NCBI RefSeq assembly: GCF_011170125.1
Contig: NZ_BLLN01000002.1
Span: 653,501-717,500 of the forward strand
DNA: 64,000 nt
Source: Streptomyces diastaticus subsp. diastaticus
GTDB taxonomy: Bacteria > Actinomycetota > Actinomycetes > Streptomycetales > Streptomycetaceae
Reading direction: 5' to 3'
Positions 18,803 to 28,218 of the stretch are shown here, piece by piece. A program made the position numbers and the translations under genes. Every line of letters begins with the position of its first letter. Within the stretch, counting starts at the first letter, position 1. The notes below the pieces were generated by a model. The model saw only the letters and a list, made by a program, of their open reading frames with translations. It searched no databases and was not told the origin of the DNA.

Positions 18803-20031
18803 CATCCATGACCGACGCGACCGGCGACGCCGGGCACCCGGACGTGGCGGAGATCTCCGACCTCGCCGAGGGGCTGCTTGCCCCGCCGAGGAGCGGCGAG
18901 GTCCGCTCCCATCTGGATGCCTGCGCGCTCTGCGCGGACGTCCGCTCCTCCCTGGAGGAGATCCGGGGCCTGCTGGGCACGCTGCCCGGCCCCACCCGGA
19001 TGCCGGCCGATGTCGCGGGACGCATCGACGCGGCCCTGGCCGCCGAGGCGCTCCTCGGGACCATGGAGCCGGAGGCCGGGGAAGCGGCGGCCGGACGAGG
19101 AGCGGGCGGGCCACAGGATTACTCCGCCTCGGAAGAGCAGCCCCGCCTCGCGACGGCGGAGGCGGAGGCGGACGAGGACACCGCCGACGCCGAGCGCACG
19201 GAACCCGTTGTTTCACGTGAAACAACGGCGGCCGATGTTTCACGTGAAACATCGCGTGAAACGGTCGCCGCGGAGACCACCTGCTCATCCTCCGGTGCCA
19301 CAGATCCGACAGAATCCGCCGCAGCCTCCGGCGGCACGGATTCGGCAGAGGCCGCGTCGCCCGAAGCGAGCCCGGCTCAGGACCGGCTCACGTCACCCTC
19401 CTCGCCCGGCGCCTTGGGCCGGGGCGGAGTCAGGCGGCCCGGCCGGCCCGAAGGGCACGCACGCGGAGCCACAGGCCCGGGTCGTCAGGCCGGAGGCAGG
19501 GGCAGGCGCCGACGCCTCGTCCTCTCCTCGGTACTCGCGGCAGCCGCCATCGGGCTGGGCGCCGTCCTGGTGCCCGCGCTCACCGGTGCCGACTCGGATG
19601 GTGAGGCCGGCACCGCGTCTTCCGCGAACTCGGGACCGGTGTACTCCGACCGCGCCCTCCAGGGCCAGGTCTCCGCACTGCTGTCGGGCAAGGAGACGGG
19701 CGGCGGGCGGGAGGAGAAGCGGGAGCCGGGGGCCGGGAAGGACGATTCCTCGCTGGGCGTCCAGTCCAGCCCCGAGACGCCGGAACTCAACGAACCCCTG
19801 ATGGCCCCCGGGCCTGAGCTCCCGCCCTGTGTGGAGCGTGCCGTCGCGGGAACCGAGCCCGCTCTCGCCCTGGAGCGGGGCCGCTACCGGGGCACCGACG
19901 CCTTCCTCGTCGTCCTGCCCGACCACCGCGACGATGCTCGCGTCACGGCCTACCTGGTCGATGCCGGCTGCGTGGACGCCGGAGACAAGGCCGGCGAGAT
20001 TCTGCTGACCCGGACCTATCCCCGGAGTTGA
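18799..20031 (+). CDS. Zinc-binding anti-sigma factor for SigM, with two parS sites in its coding region
   Basis: 410 residues. The GTG start overlaps the sigM stop (GTGA), indicating translational coupling. The N-terminal domain has the ZAS motif HxxxCxxC (HLDACALC, about 38-45), which binds zinc and the sigma factor. A long low-complexity linker contains VSRET repeats encoded by two parS sites. A membrane helix (LVLSSVLAAAAIGLGAVLVPAL, about 236) and an extracytoplasmic domain with a cysteine pair (PPCVERAV, DAGCVDAG) follow. It should hold SigM inactive at the membrane until an external or redox signal releases it; signal unknown. Confidence 0.88.
   Translation: MTSMTDATGDAGHPDVAEISDLAEGLLAPPRSGEVRSHLDACALCADVRSSLEEIRGLLGTLPGPTRMPADVAGRIDAALAAEALLGTMEPEAGEAAAGRGAGGPQDYSASEEQPRLATAEAEADEDTADAERTEPVVSRETTAADVSRETSRETVAAETTCSSSGATDPTESAAASGGTDSAEAASPEASPAQDRLTSPSSPGALGRGGVRRPGRPEGHARGATGPGRQAGGRGRRRRLVLSSVLAAAAIGLGAVLVPALTGADSDGEAGTASSANSGPVYSDRALQGQVSALLSGKETGGGREEKREPGAGKDDSSLGVQSSPETPELNEPLMAPGPELPPCVERAVAGTEPALALERGRYRGTDAFLVVLPDHRDDARVTAYLVDAGCVDAGDKAGEILLTRTYPRS
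19210..19223. promoter_or_regulatory. parS site inside the anti-sigma gene
   Basis: Perfect parS core within an 18-bp palindrome (TT...AA flanks), read in the coding frame as V-S-R-E-T. Confidence 0.95.
19237..19250. promoter_or_regulatory. parS site inside the anti-sigma gene
   Basis: Perfect parS core, centre 27 bp from the previous site (nine codons later), again V-S-R-E-T. A half-site GCGTGAAAC follows at 19254-19262 and extends the peptide repeat (SRET). Confidence 0.95.
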
Positions 20032-20197
20032 AGCTCGGCTCCACCGACGGGCTGAGCACTCGCCGCTCTTCTTCGCCCAGCCGGGGGACGGGCTCCTTCG
20101 GGACCCCGCTTCTCACGCCTTCCGCCGGGCAGTCCTGCCGCCCTCGACGAGACGCCGACGAGCTGTGCCCGTGGCCAGCGTGGGAGGCGGGCGGTGC

Positions 20198-20224
20198 GGG
20201 AATGCACGGTGCGTAGGATCGGTT
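20198..20224 (+). promoter_or_regulatory. SigR-type promoter of trxBA
   Basis: GGGAAT at 20198-20203, exactly 18 nt, then GTT at 20222-20224. This matches the SigR (thiol-stress ECF sigma) consensus GGAAT-N18-GTT. It lies 74 bp before the trxB start; trxBA is a known SigR target in S. coelicolor. Confidence 0.88.
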
Positions 20225-20297
20225 GGGTGGGGTGAGAGCCCCGGCAGGGATCAGGCCCCTGGCAACGCAGCAGTCCCCAGAGACGAGGAATCAAGCC

Positions 20298-21269
20298 GTG
20301 ACCGACGTCCGTAACGTGATCATCATCGGCTCCGGGCCGGCCGGCTACACAGCCGCGCTCTACACCGCACGCGCATCCCTCAAGCCGCTGGTCTTCGAGG
20401 GCGCCGTCACCGCGGGTGGAGCCCTGATGAACACCACCGAGGTGGAGAACTTCCCCGGCTTCCAGGACGGCGTGATGGGCCCCGAGCTCATGGACAACAT
20501 GCGCGCCCAGGCCGAGCGCTTCGGCGCCGAGCTGGTCCCGGACGACATCGTCTCGGTTGACCTCTCCGGCGAGATCAAGACGGTCACCGACACCGCCGGC
20601 ACCGTGCACCGCGCCAAGACCGTCATCGTCACCACCGGCTCGCAGCACCGCAAGCTGGGCCTGCCGAACGAGGACGCTCTCTCCGGGCGCGGCGTCTCCT
20701 GGTGTGCCACCTGCGACGGTTTCTTCTTCAAGGACCAGGACATCGCGGTCATCGGCGGCGGCGACACCGCGATGGAGGAGGCCACCTTCCTCTCGCGCTT
20801 CGCCAAGTCGGTCACGATCGTCCACCGCCGGGACAGTCTGCGGGCCTCCAAGGCCATGCAGGAGCGTGCCTTCGCCGACCCGAAGATCAAGTTCATCTGG
20901 GACAGCGAGGTCGCCGAGATTCACGGCGATCCGAAGCTCACCGGCCTGACCCTGCGCAACTTGAAGAGCGGCGAGACCGAGCTCCTCCCGGTGACCGGCC
21001 TCTTCATCGCCATCGGCCATGACCCGCGCACCGAGCTGTTCAAGGGCCAGCTGGACCTGGACGCCGAGGGCTACCTGAAGGTCACCGCTCCCTCGACCCG
21101 CACCAACGTCACGGGCGTCTTCGCCGCCGGCGACGTGGTCGACCACACCTACCGTCAGGCGATCACCGCCGCCGGTACCGGCTGTTCCGCGGCGCTCGAC
21201 GCCGAGCGCTACCTCGCCACGCTGGCCGACACCGAGGGCCACGAGAAGACGCAGATCGTCACCGCCTGA
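20298..21269 (+). CDS. trxB: Thioredoxin reductase
   Basis: 323 residues from GTG 20298 (GAGGAA 8 nt upstream). The FAD-binding motif [19 protein letters not shown] opens the protein, the redox-active CATC lies at about 136-139, the NADPH-binding [11 protein letters not shown] follows, and [10 protein letters not shown] closes the FAD domain. It reduces thioredoxin with NADPH in the cytoplasm. It is transcribed with trxA 57 bp downstream from the SigR promoter, so thiol oxidative stress should induce both. An upstream in-frame ATG (20223) overlaps the promoter -10 region and is rejected. Confidence 0.97.
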   Translation: MTDVRNVIIIGSGPAGYTAALYTARASLKPLVFEGAVTAGGALMNTTEVENFPGFQDGVMGPELMDNMRAQAERFGAELVPDDIVSVDLSGEIKTVTDTAGTVHRAKTVIVTTGSQHRKLGLPNEDALSGRGVSWCATCDGFFFKDQDIAVIGGGDTAMEEATFLSRFAKSVTIVHRRDSLRASKAMQERAFADPKIKFIWDSEVAEIHGDPKLTGLTLRNLKSGETELLPVTGLFIAIGHDPRTELFKGQLDLDAEGYLKVTAPSTRTNVTGVFAAGDVVDHTYRQAITAAGTGCSAALDAERYLATLADTEGHEKTQIVTA

Positions 21270-21326
21270 GCCACGGCTCGACAAGCTTCCTCCCCACACG
21301 CCCCCACCAAGACTAAGGAGCCCACA

Positions 21327-21671
21327 GTGGCCGGCACCCTGAAGAACGTGACCGACGCCTCCTTCGAGCAGGACGTCCTCAAGAGCGACAAGCCCGTACT
21401 CGTCGACTTCTGGGCGGCCTGGTGCGGCCCGTGCCGCCAGATCGCCCCGTCGCTGGAGGCCATCGCCGCGGAGCACGCTGAGCAGATCGAGGTCGTGAAG
21501 CTGAACATCGACGAGAACCCGGAGACCGCCGCCAAGTACGGCGTCATGTCGATTCCGACCCTCAACGTGTACCAGGGCGGAGAGGTCGCCAAGACGATCG
21601 TCGGCGCCAAGCCGAAGGCCGCCATCGTGCGCGACCTCGACGAGTTCATCGGTGAGGGCGCCAAGGGCTGA
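21327..21671 (+). CDS. trxA: Thioredoxin
   Basis: 114 residues from GTG 21327 with AAGGAG 6 nt upstream. The WCGPC active site lies in DFWAAWCGPCRQIAP, and the cis-proline loop is in MSIPTLNVYQGGE. It is a cytoplasmic protein-disulphide reductant recycled by the TrxB encoded just upstream. It ends before two parS sites and a hairpin terminator. Confidence 0.97.
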   Translation: MAGTLKNVTDASFEQDVLKSDKPVLVDFWAAWCGPCRQIAPSLEAIAAEHAEQIEVVKLNIDENPETAAKYGVMSIPTLNVYQGGEVAKTIVGAKPKAAIVRDLDEFIGEGAKG

Positions 21672-21690
21672 GCCCAGGCGCACCGGCGAT

Positions 21691-21704
21691 GTTTCACGTG
21701 AAAC
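21691..21704. promoter_or_regulatory. parS site
   Basis: Perfect parS core centred in a 26-bp perfect palindrome (21685-21710, GGCGAT and ATCGCC arms), 19 bp after the trxA stop. Confidence 0.95.
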
Positions 21705-21715
21705 ATCGCCCCGAC

Positions 21716-21729
21716 GTTTCACGTGAAAC
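21716..21729. promoter_or_regulatory. parS site
   Basis: Perfect parS core, centre 25 bp from the previous one. Its right half forms the start of the following terminator stem. Confidence 0.95.
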
Positions 21730-21757
21730 ATGGCCACCCCTCGGGGTGGCCATGTTT
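21726..21757. terminator. Terminator between trxA and the convergent GNAT gene
   Basis: AAACATGGCCACCCC pairs with GGGTGGCCATGTTT around a small loop. The left arm begins inside the parS site at 21716-21729, so parS sequence is reused as stem. Confidence 0.85.
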
Positions 21758-21795
21758 GTTCTGTGCCCCGTGCCGTACCGCGATCCGCCCCCTCA

Positions 21796-22413
21796 CTAGA
21801 GCGGCCGGGGAACGGGGTCCTTCTTCACGGCGCCGAGAAGGCGATCGAGGGCCTGCTCCATGTCCTCCTTCCAGGAGAGGGTGGCCCGCAGCTCCAGCCG
21901 CAGCCGGGGGTAGTGGCGGTGCGGCCGCACCGTTTTGAAGCCCACGGCGAGGAGGTGATCGGCGGGAAGCAGGCAGGCCGCGTCGCGCCATCGTGCGTCA
22001 CCGAACGCCTCCACCGCCCTGAAGTCGCGACGCAGCAGGTCCTTCGCCACGGTCTGCACCAGGACACGGCCCAGCCCCTGGCCCCGGTAGGCGGGCAGCA
22101 GCCAGCCCGTCATGAGCTGGACGGCGTCCGGGGCCACCGGGCTGGTAGGGAAGGCGAGCGAGCGGGGGACGTAGGCCGCCGGAGCGTAGAGGGCGAAGCC
22201 GACCGGGATGTCGTCGACGTAGACGATGCGGCCGCACGAGCCCCACTCCAGCAGGACGGCGGAGATCCACGATTCCTTCTCTGCTGCCGCCCGCCCCTCC
22301 CTGACCGCGGCCTCACCACGGACCGGGTCGAGTTCCCAGAAGACGCAGGAGCGGCACCGTGCGGGGAGCGCTCCGAGGTTGTCCAGGGTGATCGGTGCGA
22401 GACGTCGCCCCAT
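21796..22413 (-). CDS. GNAT family N-acetyltransferase
   Basis: 205 residues from ATG 22413, behind AAGGAGAGG. The acetyl-CoA-binding motif is LPAYRGQGLGRVLVQTVAKDLLRR, preceded by the strand IPVGFALYAPA. A CRSCVFWE motif near the N-terminus (CxxC) is unusual and may bind metal or be redox active. It lies between trxA and parB in the conserved gene order, convergent with trxA. The acetylated substrate is unknown. Confidence 0.85.
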   Translation of the reverse strand: MGRRLAPITLDNLGALPARCRSCVFWELDPVRGEAAVREGRAAAEKESWISAVLLEWGSCGRIVYVDDIPVGFALYAPAAYVPRSLAFPTSPVAPDAVQLMTGWLLPAYRGQGLGRVLVQTVAKDLLRRDFRAVEAFGDARWRDAACLLPADHLLAVGFKTVRPHRHYPRLRLELRATLSWKEDMEQALDRLLGAVKKDPVPRPL

Positions 22414-22563
22414 ACCGGCCGCTCCTCTCCTTGGCCCACCACGCCGTGGAGTACCGCGTGGTCGCCACCCGGCGCGCCCCGTCACAGCGGGCGGAGACAC
22501 CGGGCATCGGCGCCCTGTGCATCGTAGCCATCGGACTTACGCGCGGTCAGGAGCACAAAGTAG

Positions 22564-22605
22564 GAGCGGGCCGTGTTCCGGTCGATTCCGGAACACGGCC
22601 CGCTC
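22564..22605 (-). terminator. Terminator after parB
   Basis: Perfect 18-bp stem (22564-22581 with 22588-22605) and 6-nt loop, 21 bp beyond the parB stop on the minus strand. Confidence 0.9.
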
Positions 22606-22626
22606 AAGACAGGCGAGGCAGATCCG

Positions 22627-23754
22627 TCAGTCGGTCTCCCGGCCCTCGCCATCAGCGGGACTCGCGGCGTTCGACTCGCCAGACCCCTCGGCATCCTTGG
22701 TCTCCGCGCTCCGGAGCACCGGTCCTTCCTCGGGAGCCAGCGACTGGAGAATGCGCTGGAGGTCGTCCATCGAGGCGAACTCGACGACGATCTTTCCCTT
22801 CTTCTGCCCCAGGTCGACCTTGACCCGCGTCTCGAACCGGTCGGAGAGCCGGGTGGAGAGTTCACTCAGGGCGGGGGAGAGTCGAGAGCCGGCGCGAGGT
22901 CCCTTGGACCGGGCGGGCGCCGCCTGCCGGGACCCCATCAGCGTCACGACCTCTTCCACGGAACGGACCGAGAGCCCCTCGGCCACGATGCGCAGGGCGA
23001 GCCGCTCCTGTTCCTCGGCATCCTCCACCGAGAGAAGCGCGCGGGCGTGACCTGCGGTCAGCACCCCGGCCGCGACCCGGCGCTGGACCGCCGGTGTCAG
23101 CTTCAGCAGGCGCAGGGTGTTGGACACCTGCGGACGCGAGCGGCCGATACGGTCGGCCAACTGGTCATGGGTGCAGTTGAAGTCCTGCAACAACTGGTCG
23201 TAGGCGGCCGCCTCCTCCAGTGGGTTGAGCTGGGCACGGTGGAGATTCTCCAGCAGCGCGTCGAGGAGAAGCTTCTCGTCCTCGGTGGCACGCACGATCG
23301 CGGGGATGGCATCCAGGCCCGCCTCTCGGCAAGCACGCCACCGTCGCTCTCCCATGATCAGCTCGTACCGACCATTGCCCAGCTGGCGGACGACGACCGG
23401 CTGGAGGAGGCCGACCTCCTTGATGGAGGTGACGAGTTCAGCGAGGGCGTCCTCGTCGAAGATCTCCCGGGGCTGGCGCGGATTGGGGCTGATGGAGTCC
23501 AGCGGCAGCTCGGCGAAGTGGGCGCCGACCGGGCTCGGGGGAAGCTCGTCCGCGGAACGCGGCGATGTTTCACGTGAAACATCGCCGCTCGGAATCCCCG
23601 TCACCTTCGCGGCGGCGATCCCGCGTTGCGCGGTGAGGACCGGTGCGGACCCGGTGGCCGGGCCGCCTTGAGCCGGCGTGGACTTCTCCGGTGTAGGCGC
23701 TGCGGGAATCAAGGCTCCCAGGCCCCGCCCCAGGCCCCTTCGTCGCTCGCTCAC
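22627..23754 (-). CDS. parB: Chromosome-partitioning protein ParB
   Basis: 375 residues. GTG 23754 overlaps the parA stop (GTGA). After a basic N-terminus and a linker that contains a parS-encoded VSRET, the CTP-binding domain shows [20 protein letters not shown] (about 134-146) and [14 protein letters not shown]. The helix-turn-helix is [25 protein letters not shown] (about 193-217). The C-terminal [15 protein letters not shown] segment is the dimerisation domain. It loads as a CTP-dependent clamp at the parS sites listed here and condenses the origin region, essential for ordered segregation during sporulation. Confidence 0.97.
   Translation of the reverse strand: MSERRRGLGRGLGALIPAAPTPEKSTPAQGGPATGSAPVLTAQRGIAAAKVTGIPSGDVSRETSPRSADELPPSPVGAHFAELPLDSISPNPRQPREIFDEDALAELVTSIKEVGLLQPVVVRQLGNGRYELIMGERRWRACREAGLDAIPAIVRATEDEKLLLDALLENLHRAQLNPLEEAAAYDQLLQDFNCTHDQLADRIGRSRPQVSNTLRLLKLTPAVQRRVAAGVLTAGHARALLSVEDAEEQERLALRIVAEGLSVRSVEEVVTLMGSRQAAPARSKGPRAGSRLSPALSELSTRLSDRFETRVKVDLGQKKGKIVVEFASMDDLQRILQSLAPEEGPVLRSAETKDAEGSGESNAASPADGEGRETD
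23559..23588. repeat. 30-bp perfect palindrome centred on parS, inside parB
   Basis: GCGGCGAT arms flank the parS core on both sides within coding sequence. The palindrome extends well beyond what ParB needs. Confidence 0.85.
23567..23580. promoter_or_regulatory. parS site inside parB
   Basis: Perfect parS core read in frame as V-S-R-E-T in the N-terminal linker of ParB. ParB binding here could also affect transcription of its own gene. Confidence 0.95.
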
Positions 23755-24827
23755 TGCATTCCCTCCGCCATGTTCTGCTGCTCGTTGGGCGCGGCCAGCT
23801 GGTTGTGCTGCGCCTCGTAGTGGATTCCGACTCCGCGCAGGGCAATCTCCCGTGCCGCCTCGAAGTACGAGAGCGCGCCGCTCGACCCCGGATCGTAGGT
23901 GAGCACGGTCTGCCCGTAGCTCGGTGCCTCGGAGATGCGGACGGAGCGGGGGATGCTCGTCCGGAGGACTTCCTTGCCGAAGTGACCGCGGACCTCTTCG
24001 GCGACCTGCGAAGCGAGTCGCGTCCTGCCGTCGTACATGGTGAGCAGGATCGTGGAGACGTGAAGCGCCGGGTTGAGATGGCCTCGGACCAGTTCGACGT
24101 TGCGGAGGAGCTGGCCCAGCCCTTCCAACGCGTAGTACTCGCACTGGATGGGGATGAGCACCTCGGCTCCCGCGACCAGTGCGTTGACCGTGAGCAGGCC
24201 GAGGGAGGGCGGGCAGTCGATCAGGACGTAGTCGAGCGGCTGCTCGTACGACTTGATGGCGCGCTCCAGGCGACTCTCCCGTGCGACCAGCGAGACGAGT
24301 TCGATCTCCGCACCGGCGAGGTCGATCGTGGCCGGTGCGCAGAAGAGGCCCTCGACGTCCGGCACAGGCTGGACCACCTCCGAGAGCGGACGGCTGTCCA
24401 CCAGGACGTCGTAGATCGACGGCACTTCGGCGTGATGGTCGATCCCCAGCGCGGTGGAGGCGTTGCCCTGCGGGTCGAGGTCGATGACCAGGACTCGGTT
24501 GCCGTGCAGCGCCAGCGAGGCCGCGAGGTTGACCGTCGTGGTCGTCTTGCCCACGCCGCCCTTCTGGTTGGCGACCACCATGACCCGGGTCTGTTCGGGG
24601 CGTGGCAGACCTTCTCCGGCACGGCCCAGCGCCTGCACACCCAGATGGGCGGTGTGAGCGATGGGGGTGTCGTCCATCGGCGGCGGTGTTTCACGTGAAA
24701 CATCCGCCCCCACTGTTTCGACACGGGGACCGGGGACCGGATCGGTCATCGGTCCCGCGATGTTGGCGTCGGACCGCAAGGATTCACTCTCCTCGACTTC
24801 AGACTCGCAATGAACAGAGCGTGCCAT
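23751..24827 (-). CDS. parA: Chromosome-partitioning ATPase ParA
   Basis: 358 residues if started at ATG 24827 ([10 protein letters not shown]). The deviant Walker A motif [20 protein letters not shown] lies at about 86-105, the Walker A' [10 protein letters not shown] about 30 residues later, and [16 protein letters not shown] is Walker B. An N-terminal extension of about 80 residues includes parS-encoded VSRET. ParA forms apical filaments in aerial hyphae and drives ParB-parS complexes. The start is uncertain: the frame is open up to 24992 and none of the candidates has a good ribosome binding site. parB follows with a 4-bp overlap. Confidence 0.95.
   Translation of the reverse strand: MARSVHCESEVEESESLRSDANIAGPMTDPVPGPRVETVGADVSRETPPPMDDTPIAHTAHLGVQALGRAGEGLPRPEQTRVMVVANQKGGVGKTTTTVNLAASLALHGNRVLVIDLDPQGNASTALGIDHHAEVPSIYDVLVDSRPLSEVVQPVPDVEGLFCAPATIDLAGAEIELVSLVARESRLERAIKSYEQPLDYVLIDCPPSLGLLTVNALVAGAEVLIPIQCEYYALEGLGQLLRNVELVRGHLNPALHVSTILLTMYDGRTRLASQVAEEVRGHFGKEVLRTSIPRSVRISEAPSYGQTVLTYDPGSSGALSYFEAAREIALRGVGIHYEAQHNQLAAPNEQQNMAEGMQ
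24688..24701. promoter_or_regulatory. parS site inside parA
   Basis: Perfect parS core in the 5' coding part of parA, frame V-S-R-E-T. Immediate flanks are not palindromic. Confidence 0.95.
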
Positions 24828-24976
24828 GGTTTCGGGTGCGGGAACCAGCGGGGCCCGTCGTTCTGTGGATGAATCCGCCTCTGTGGACAACTTCGTGACC
24901 CGTCCGAGAGGTTTCCGGTCGCGGGGAGTGGCGGCAGCGCGGCCGCGGCTGATGATTCCTTGCAGCGGTGAGCGAC

Positions 24977-24990
24977 GTTTCACGTGAAAC
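24977..24990. promoter_or_regulatory. parS site upstream of parA
   Basis: Perfect parS core 150 bp before the chosen parA start, in the parA promoter region. It is the parS site nearest to oriC on the left, about 6.7 kb away. Confidence 0.95.
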
Positions 24991-25165
24991 ACGATGGCCC
25001 ACCGCGTTCAAGGGGCTCGACCGACACTCCGCGCCACTGCCTCCCGTGGCCCCAACGAGCCGGACCGGGCAACCACTCCGGCCCACCCGGCCGAGGCCAC
25101 CTGCCCAGCACGAGGGGCCGGCCCCCACGATGGGACCGGCCCCCTGTTGGAAGAACGTGCGCGCC

Positions 25166-25873
25166 TCAACGCCTCCTGCGGGCCCGCGCTGCCTTGGCCT
25201 TCTTCGTGGCGAAGCGGACCCCGCCGGGGCTCTCCCCCACCTCGACGCGCACCACGGTCGAGAGGGGGTCGACGACGCCCTCGCCGACCTGCACGACGGA
25301 GGTGGTGACCGCGCCGAGCTTGCTCAGCGCGGCGGAGGCCACCTTCACCTCTTCCTCGGCGGTGTCTCCCTTGAGCGCCAGCATCTCGCCGTAGGGCCGC
25401 AGCAGAGGGACGCCCCACCCGGCGAGCCGTTCCAGCGGGGCGACAGCTCGAGCGGTGACGACGTGCACCGGCGGCAGCGTGCCGAGCACCTCCTCAGCAC
25501 GCCCCCGGACGACGGTGACGTGTTCGAGACCGAGCAGCTCGACGACCTCGGTGAGGAAGGTGGTCCGCCGCAGCAGCGGCTCCAGCAACGTGATGTTGAG
25601 GTCGGGGCGGACCAGTGCCAGCGGGATCCCCGGCAGTCCCGCCCCGGAGCCGACGTCGCACACGGAGACGCCCTCGGCGACCACTTCGGAGAGTACGGCG
25701 CAGTTGAGCAGGTGGCGCTCCCAGAGCCGGGGCACCTCCCGGGGGCCGATGAGCCCACGCCGCACCCCCGCGTCGGCCAGCAGCTCCGCGTACCGGACGG
25801 CATCCGGGAAACGCTCGCCGAAAACCTCCCTGGCCACTGCGGGCGCCTCGGGGAGTTCCGCTGCCTCCGTCAC
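25166..25873 (-). CDS. rsmG: 16S rRNA (guanine-527 N7) methyltransferase
   Basis: 235 residues from GTG 25873, behind GGAAGGAC. The SAM-binding motif is VCDVGSGAGLPGIPLAL (about 70-86). LLEPLLRRTTFL, VRGRAEEV and TARAVAPLERL are the typical RsmG/GidB blocks. It methylates G527 in 16S rRNA; loss of this enzyme gives low-level streptomycin resistance and can raise antibiotic production in streptomycetes. The tail is basic (KKAKAARARRRR). It sits between parA and jag as in other actinobacteria. Confidence 0.96.
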   Translation of the reverse strand: MTEAAELPEAPAVAREVFGERFPDAVRYAELLADAGVRRGLIGPREVPRLWERHLLNCAVLSEVVAEGVSVCDVGSGAGLPGIPLALVRPDLNITLLEPLLRRTTFLTEVVELLGLEHVTVVRGRAEEVLGTLPPVHVVTARAVAPLERLAGWGVPLLRPYGEMLALKGDTAEEEVKVASAALSKLGAVTTSVVQVGEGVVDPLSTVVRVEVGESPGGVRFATKKAKAARARRRR

Positions 25874-26387
25874 GGGGACCGTCCTTCCGTACCGCGATCT
25901 CGAACGTGTTGATGTCTGACGAACAAACTGCCGGGCAGGATGGCGGGTCGAACCGCCGACCTGACAAGGCCCAATCTCCTCGGCCCTCAGGGTCGACCCA
26001 CAGGACCGGTGACCGACCGGCGATCGGCGACCGGCTCCCGAGGAAACCCGCGGACCGGTGGAGCGGACTCCCCGCAGTACCTGCGTTCCACGGGAAACCA
26101 CTGTGCTGGGAGAACGCTAACGGCAAGATCCCGCGCCGTGCAGCCCGGCCAGGAGGAATCCGCCACACTCTCACCACCCGGTGGTCCCGTGCGGCTCCCC
26201 GCTGTGCCGGCCGACGCCCGCGCCGACCGCGGGTGCCTGTCCCCACCCAGCCGACGACGCACCCCGCGGCGACATGTCTCCGCCCCAGCCGCACACGGCG
26301 GGGAACCCGCCGCCCCGACCGCCACCGGCCCCGCCTGTTCACACAGACGGGGCCGGTGGGAGGACGCCCGTGCCGGGCGTTCCGGGG
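25874..26387. other. Intergenic region between jag and rsmG
   Basis: 514 bp. It holds the jag-side terminator (26322-26359) and presumably the rsmG promoter. A degenerate parS-like sequence (GTTCCACGGGAAAC, two mismatches) lies at 26085-26098. No coding segment or other structure is convincing. Confidence 0.6.
26322..26359 (-). terminator. Terminator of the rpmH-rnpA-yidD-yidC-jag operon
   Basis: Perfect 12-bp core stem CCACCGGCCCCG (26322-26333) with its complement (26348-26359) and a 14-nt loop, 28 bp beyond the jag stop. Confidence 0.85.
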
Positions 26388-26894
26388 TCAGGCGGGGAGG
26401 ACGACGACGAACCGCTGGGGCTCCTCGCCCTCGGACTCGCTGCGCAGCCCAGCGGCCTTGACCGCGTCGTGGACGACCTTGCGCTCGAACGGCGTCATGG
26501 GGTCGAGCCGGACCGCCTCGCCGGTGCTCCGCGCATCGGCAGCCGCCTTGGCGCCGATCTCGGAGAGTTCCTCGCGCTTCTTCGCCCGGTAACCGCCGAT
26601 GTCCAGCATGAGGCGGCTGCGGTCGCCCGTCTCCCGGTGCACGGCGAGCCGGGTCAGCTCCTGGAGCGCCTCCAGGACCTCACCGTCACGGCCGACGAGC
26701 TTCTGCAGATCGCGGCTTCCGGAGTCACTGATGATCGAGACAGCGGCCCGATCGGCTTCCACGTCCATGTCGATGTCGCCGTCGAGATCGGCGATGTCGA
26801 GCAGGCCCTCCAGGTAGTCGGCGGCGATCTCGCCCTCCTGCTCCAGGTGGGACAGCTCGTCGCCGGCCTTGGCGGTGGTGGTGCCTTCCGTCAC
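26388..26894 (-). CDS. jag: Jag/KhpB-type R3H RNA-binding protein
   Basis: 168 residues from GTG 26894, with GAGGAG upstream. The KH domain is around residues 35-110 (LVGRDGEVLEALQELTRLAV is the modified GxxG loop region). The R3H motif follows in the helical part with RLDPMTPFERKVVHDAV, and the end FVVVLPA is typical. It has no N-terminal Jag_N domain. It is an RNA-binding protein of the SpoIIIJ-associated family, located directly downstream of yidC (13-bp gap); exact role in actinobacteria unsettled. Confidence 0.92.
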   Translation of the reverse strand: MTEGTTTAKAGDELSHLEQEGEIAADYLEGLLDIADLDGDIDMDVEADRAAVSIISDSGSRDLQKLVGRDGEVLEALQELTRLAVHRETGDRSRLMLDIGGYRAKKREELSEIGAKAAADARSTGEAVRLDPMTPFERKVVHDAVKAAGLRSESEGEEPQRFVVVLPA

Positions 26895-26907
26895 GGGATG
26901 GACTCCT

Positions 26908-28215
26908 CTACTTCTTGGACGGGTGCTTGGGCTTCTGGCCCTTGCGCTGTCCGGACTTGGCTTGGCCTGTGGAGCCGGACTTGCCCGCCTGACGGCCGGA
27001 GGACTTCTTGCCCTCGTCCCCGTCCTGCGACTTCTCCAGCGAGGTGGTGGATTGGTCGGCACCGCGGCCCGAGGAGGCCCGGGTGCGCTGACCGGGGCGC
27101 TGGGGCGCGGTGGGCTGTGCCTGGCGCTGCGACTTGCTCTGCCGCTTGGGCTGCTGGCGGCGCGGCGCGGTGGACGCCTCGTCGGCCGGCTCGCCGTCCT
27201 CGTCGACGGCGACGGCCCCTGCGGCGCTCTTCGGCCCGATGGTGCCGTCCGTCTGGGCGGCGAGGCCGGCCTTGGTCAGCCCGTTGATGAACTTGCGCTC
27301 GTACTCGTTGCGGTCGCGGCCCTTGGCGACGATGGCCTTGACGAGGTTGCGCTCACGCTTGTTGCGGACCTTCGGGTTCATGGCGACGCGCTTCAGGAAG
27401 CGCTCCAGGAAGGCGGCCTGCGCCTTGCTGCCCGGGGTCGGGTTCTGGCGGATGACGTACATCTGCTGGCCCATGGTCCACAGGTTGGTGGTCAGCCAGT
27501 AGACGAGGACACCGACGGGGAAGTTGATGCCGAAGACGGCGAACATGATCGGGAAGACGTACATCAGCATCTTCTGCTGCTGCATGAACGGCGTCTTCAC
27601 GGTGGTGTCGACGTTCTTCGTCATCAGCTGGCGCTGGGTGAAGAACTGCGAGGCCGACATCAGGATGATCATGACCGCGGTGACGATGTGCACGTTGGTC
27701 GTGGTGGAGCCGAGGGCCTCGACCTTGTCGGCGCCGTCCATGAACTTCGCGGCCAGCGGGGCGCCGATGATGTGCGCCTTCTGGGCGCTGGCGAGGAGCG
27801 GCTCGTCGATGAAGCCGATCGTCTTGTTCGACGCGATGCCGTTCAGCACGTGGTAGAGCGCGAAGAAGAACGGCGACTGGAGAAGGATGGGAAGACACGA
27901 GGCCAGCGGGTTGGTACCCGAGTCCTTGTAGAGCTTCATCATCTCTTCGGACTGGCGCTGCTTGTCGTTCTTGTAGCGCTCCTGGATCTTCTTCATCTCG
28001 GGCTGGAGCGTCTGCATCGCCCGGGTCGCCTTGATCTGCTTCACGAAGAGCGGGATCAGGCAGATACGGATCAGGATCACGAGGGAGACGATGGACAGTC
28101 CCCACGCCCAGCCCGTGTCAGCGCCGAAAAGGGCTCCGTACAGTTTGTGGAACTGGACGATCACCCATGACACAGGTGTCGTGATGAAACTGAAGAGACT
28201 GGCGATCGTATCCAC
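26908..28215 (-). CDS. yidC: Membrane protein insertase YidC
   Basis: 435 residues from GTG 28215. The 60KD_IMP domain has the first helix and cytoplasmic loop ([38 protein letters not shown]), then [16 protein letters not shown], and three C-terminal helices ending in [20 protein letters not shown]. The conserved hydrophilic-groove Arg is in [10 protein letters not shown] long Lys/Gln/Ser-rich tail of about 140 residues follows, typical of actinobacterial forms and likely to bind ribosomes. yidD ends 3 bp upstream. Confidence 0.96.
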   Translation of the reverse strand: MDTIASLFSFITTPVSWVIVQFHKLYGALFGADTGWAWGLSIVSLVILIRICLIPLFVKQIKATRAMQTLQPEMKKIQERYKNDKQRQSEEMMKLYKDSGTNPLASCLPILLQSPFFFALYHVLNGIASNKTIGFIDEPLLASAQKAHIIGAPLAAKFMDGADKVEALGSTTTNVHIVTAVMIILMSASQFFTQRQLMTKNVDTTVKTPFMQQQKMLMYVFPIMFAVFGINFPVGVLVYWLTTNLWTMGQQMYVIRQNPTPGSKAQAAFLERFLKRVAMNPKVRNKRERNLVKAIVAKGRDRNEYERKFINGLTKAGLAAQTDGTIGPKSAAGAVAVDEDGEPADEASTAPRRQQPKRQSKSQRQAQPTAPQRPGQRTRASSGRGADQSTTSLEKSQDGDEGKKSSGRQAGKSGSTGQAKSGQRKGQKPKHPSKK

Positions 28216-28218
28216 TGA

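Noticed and set aside
26085..26098. Possible parS at GTTCCACGGGAAAC
   Set aside because: Two non-symmetrical mismatches, so the palindrome is broken. Mentioned only as parS-like.
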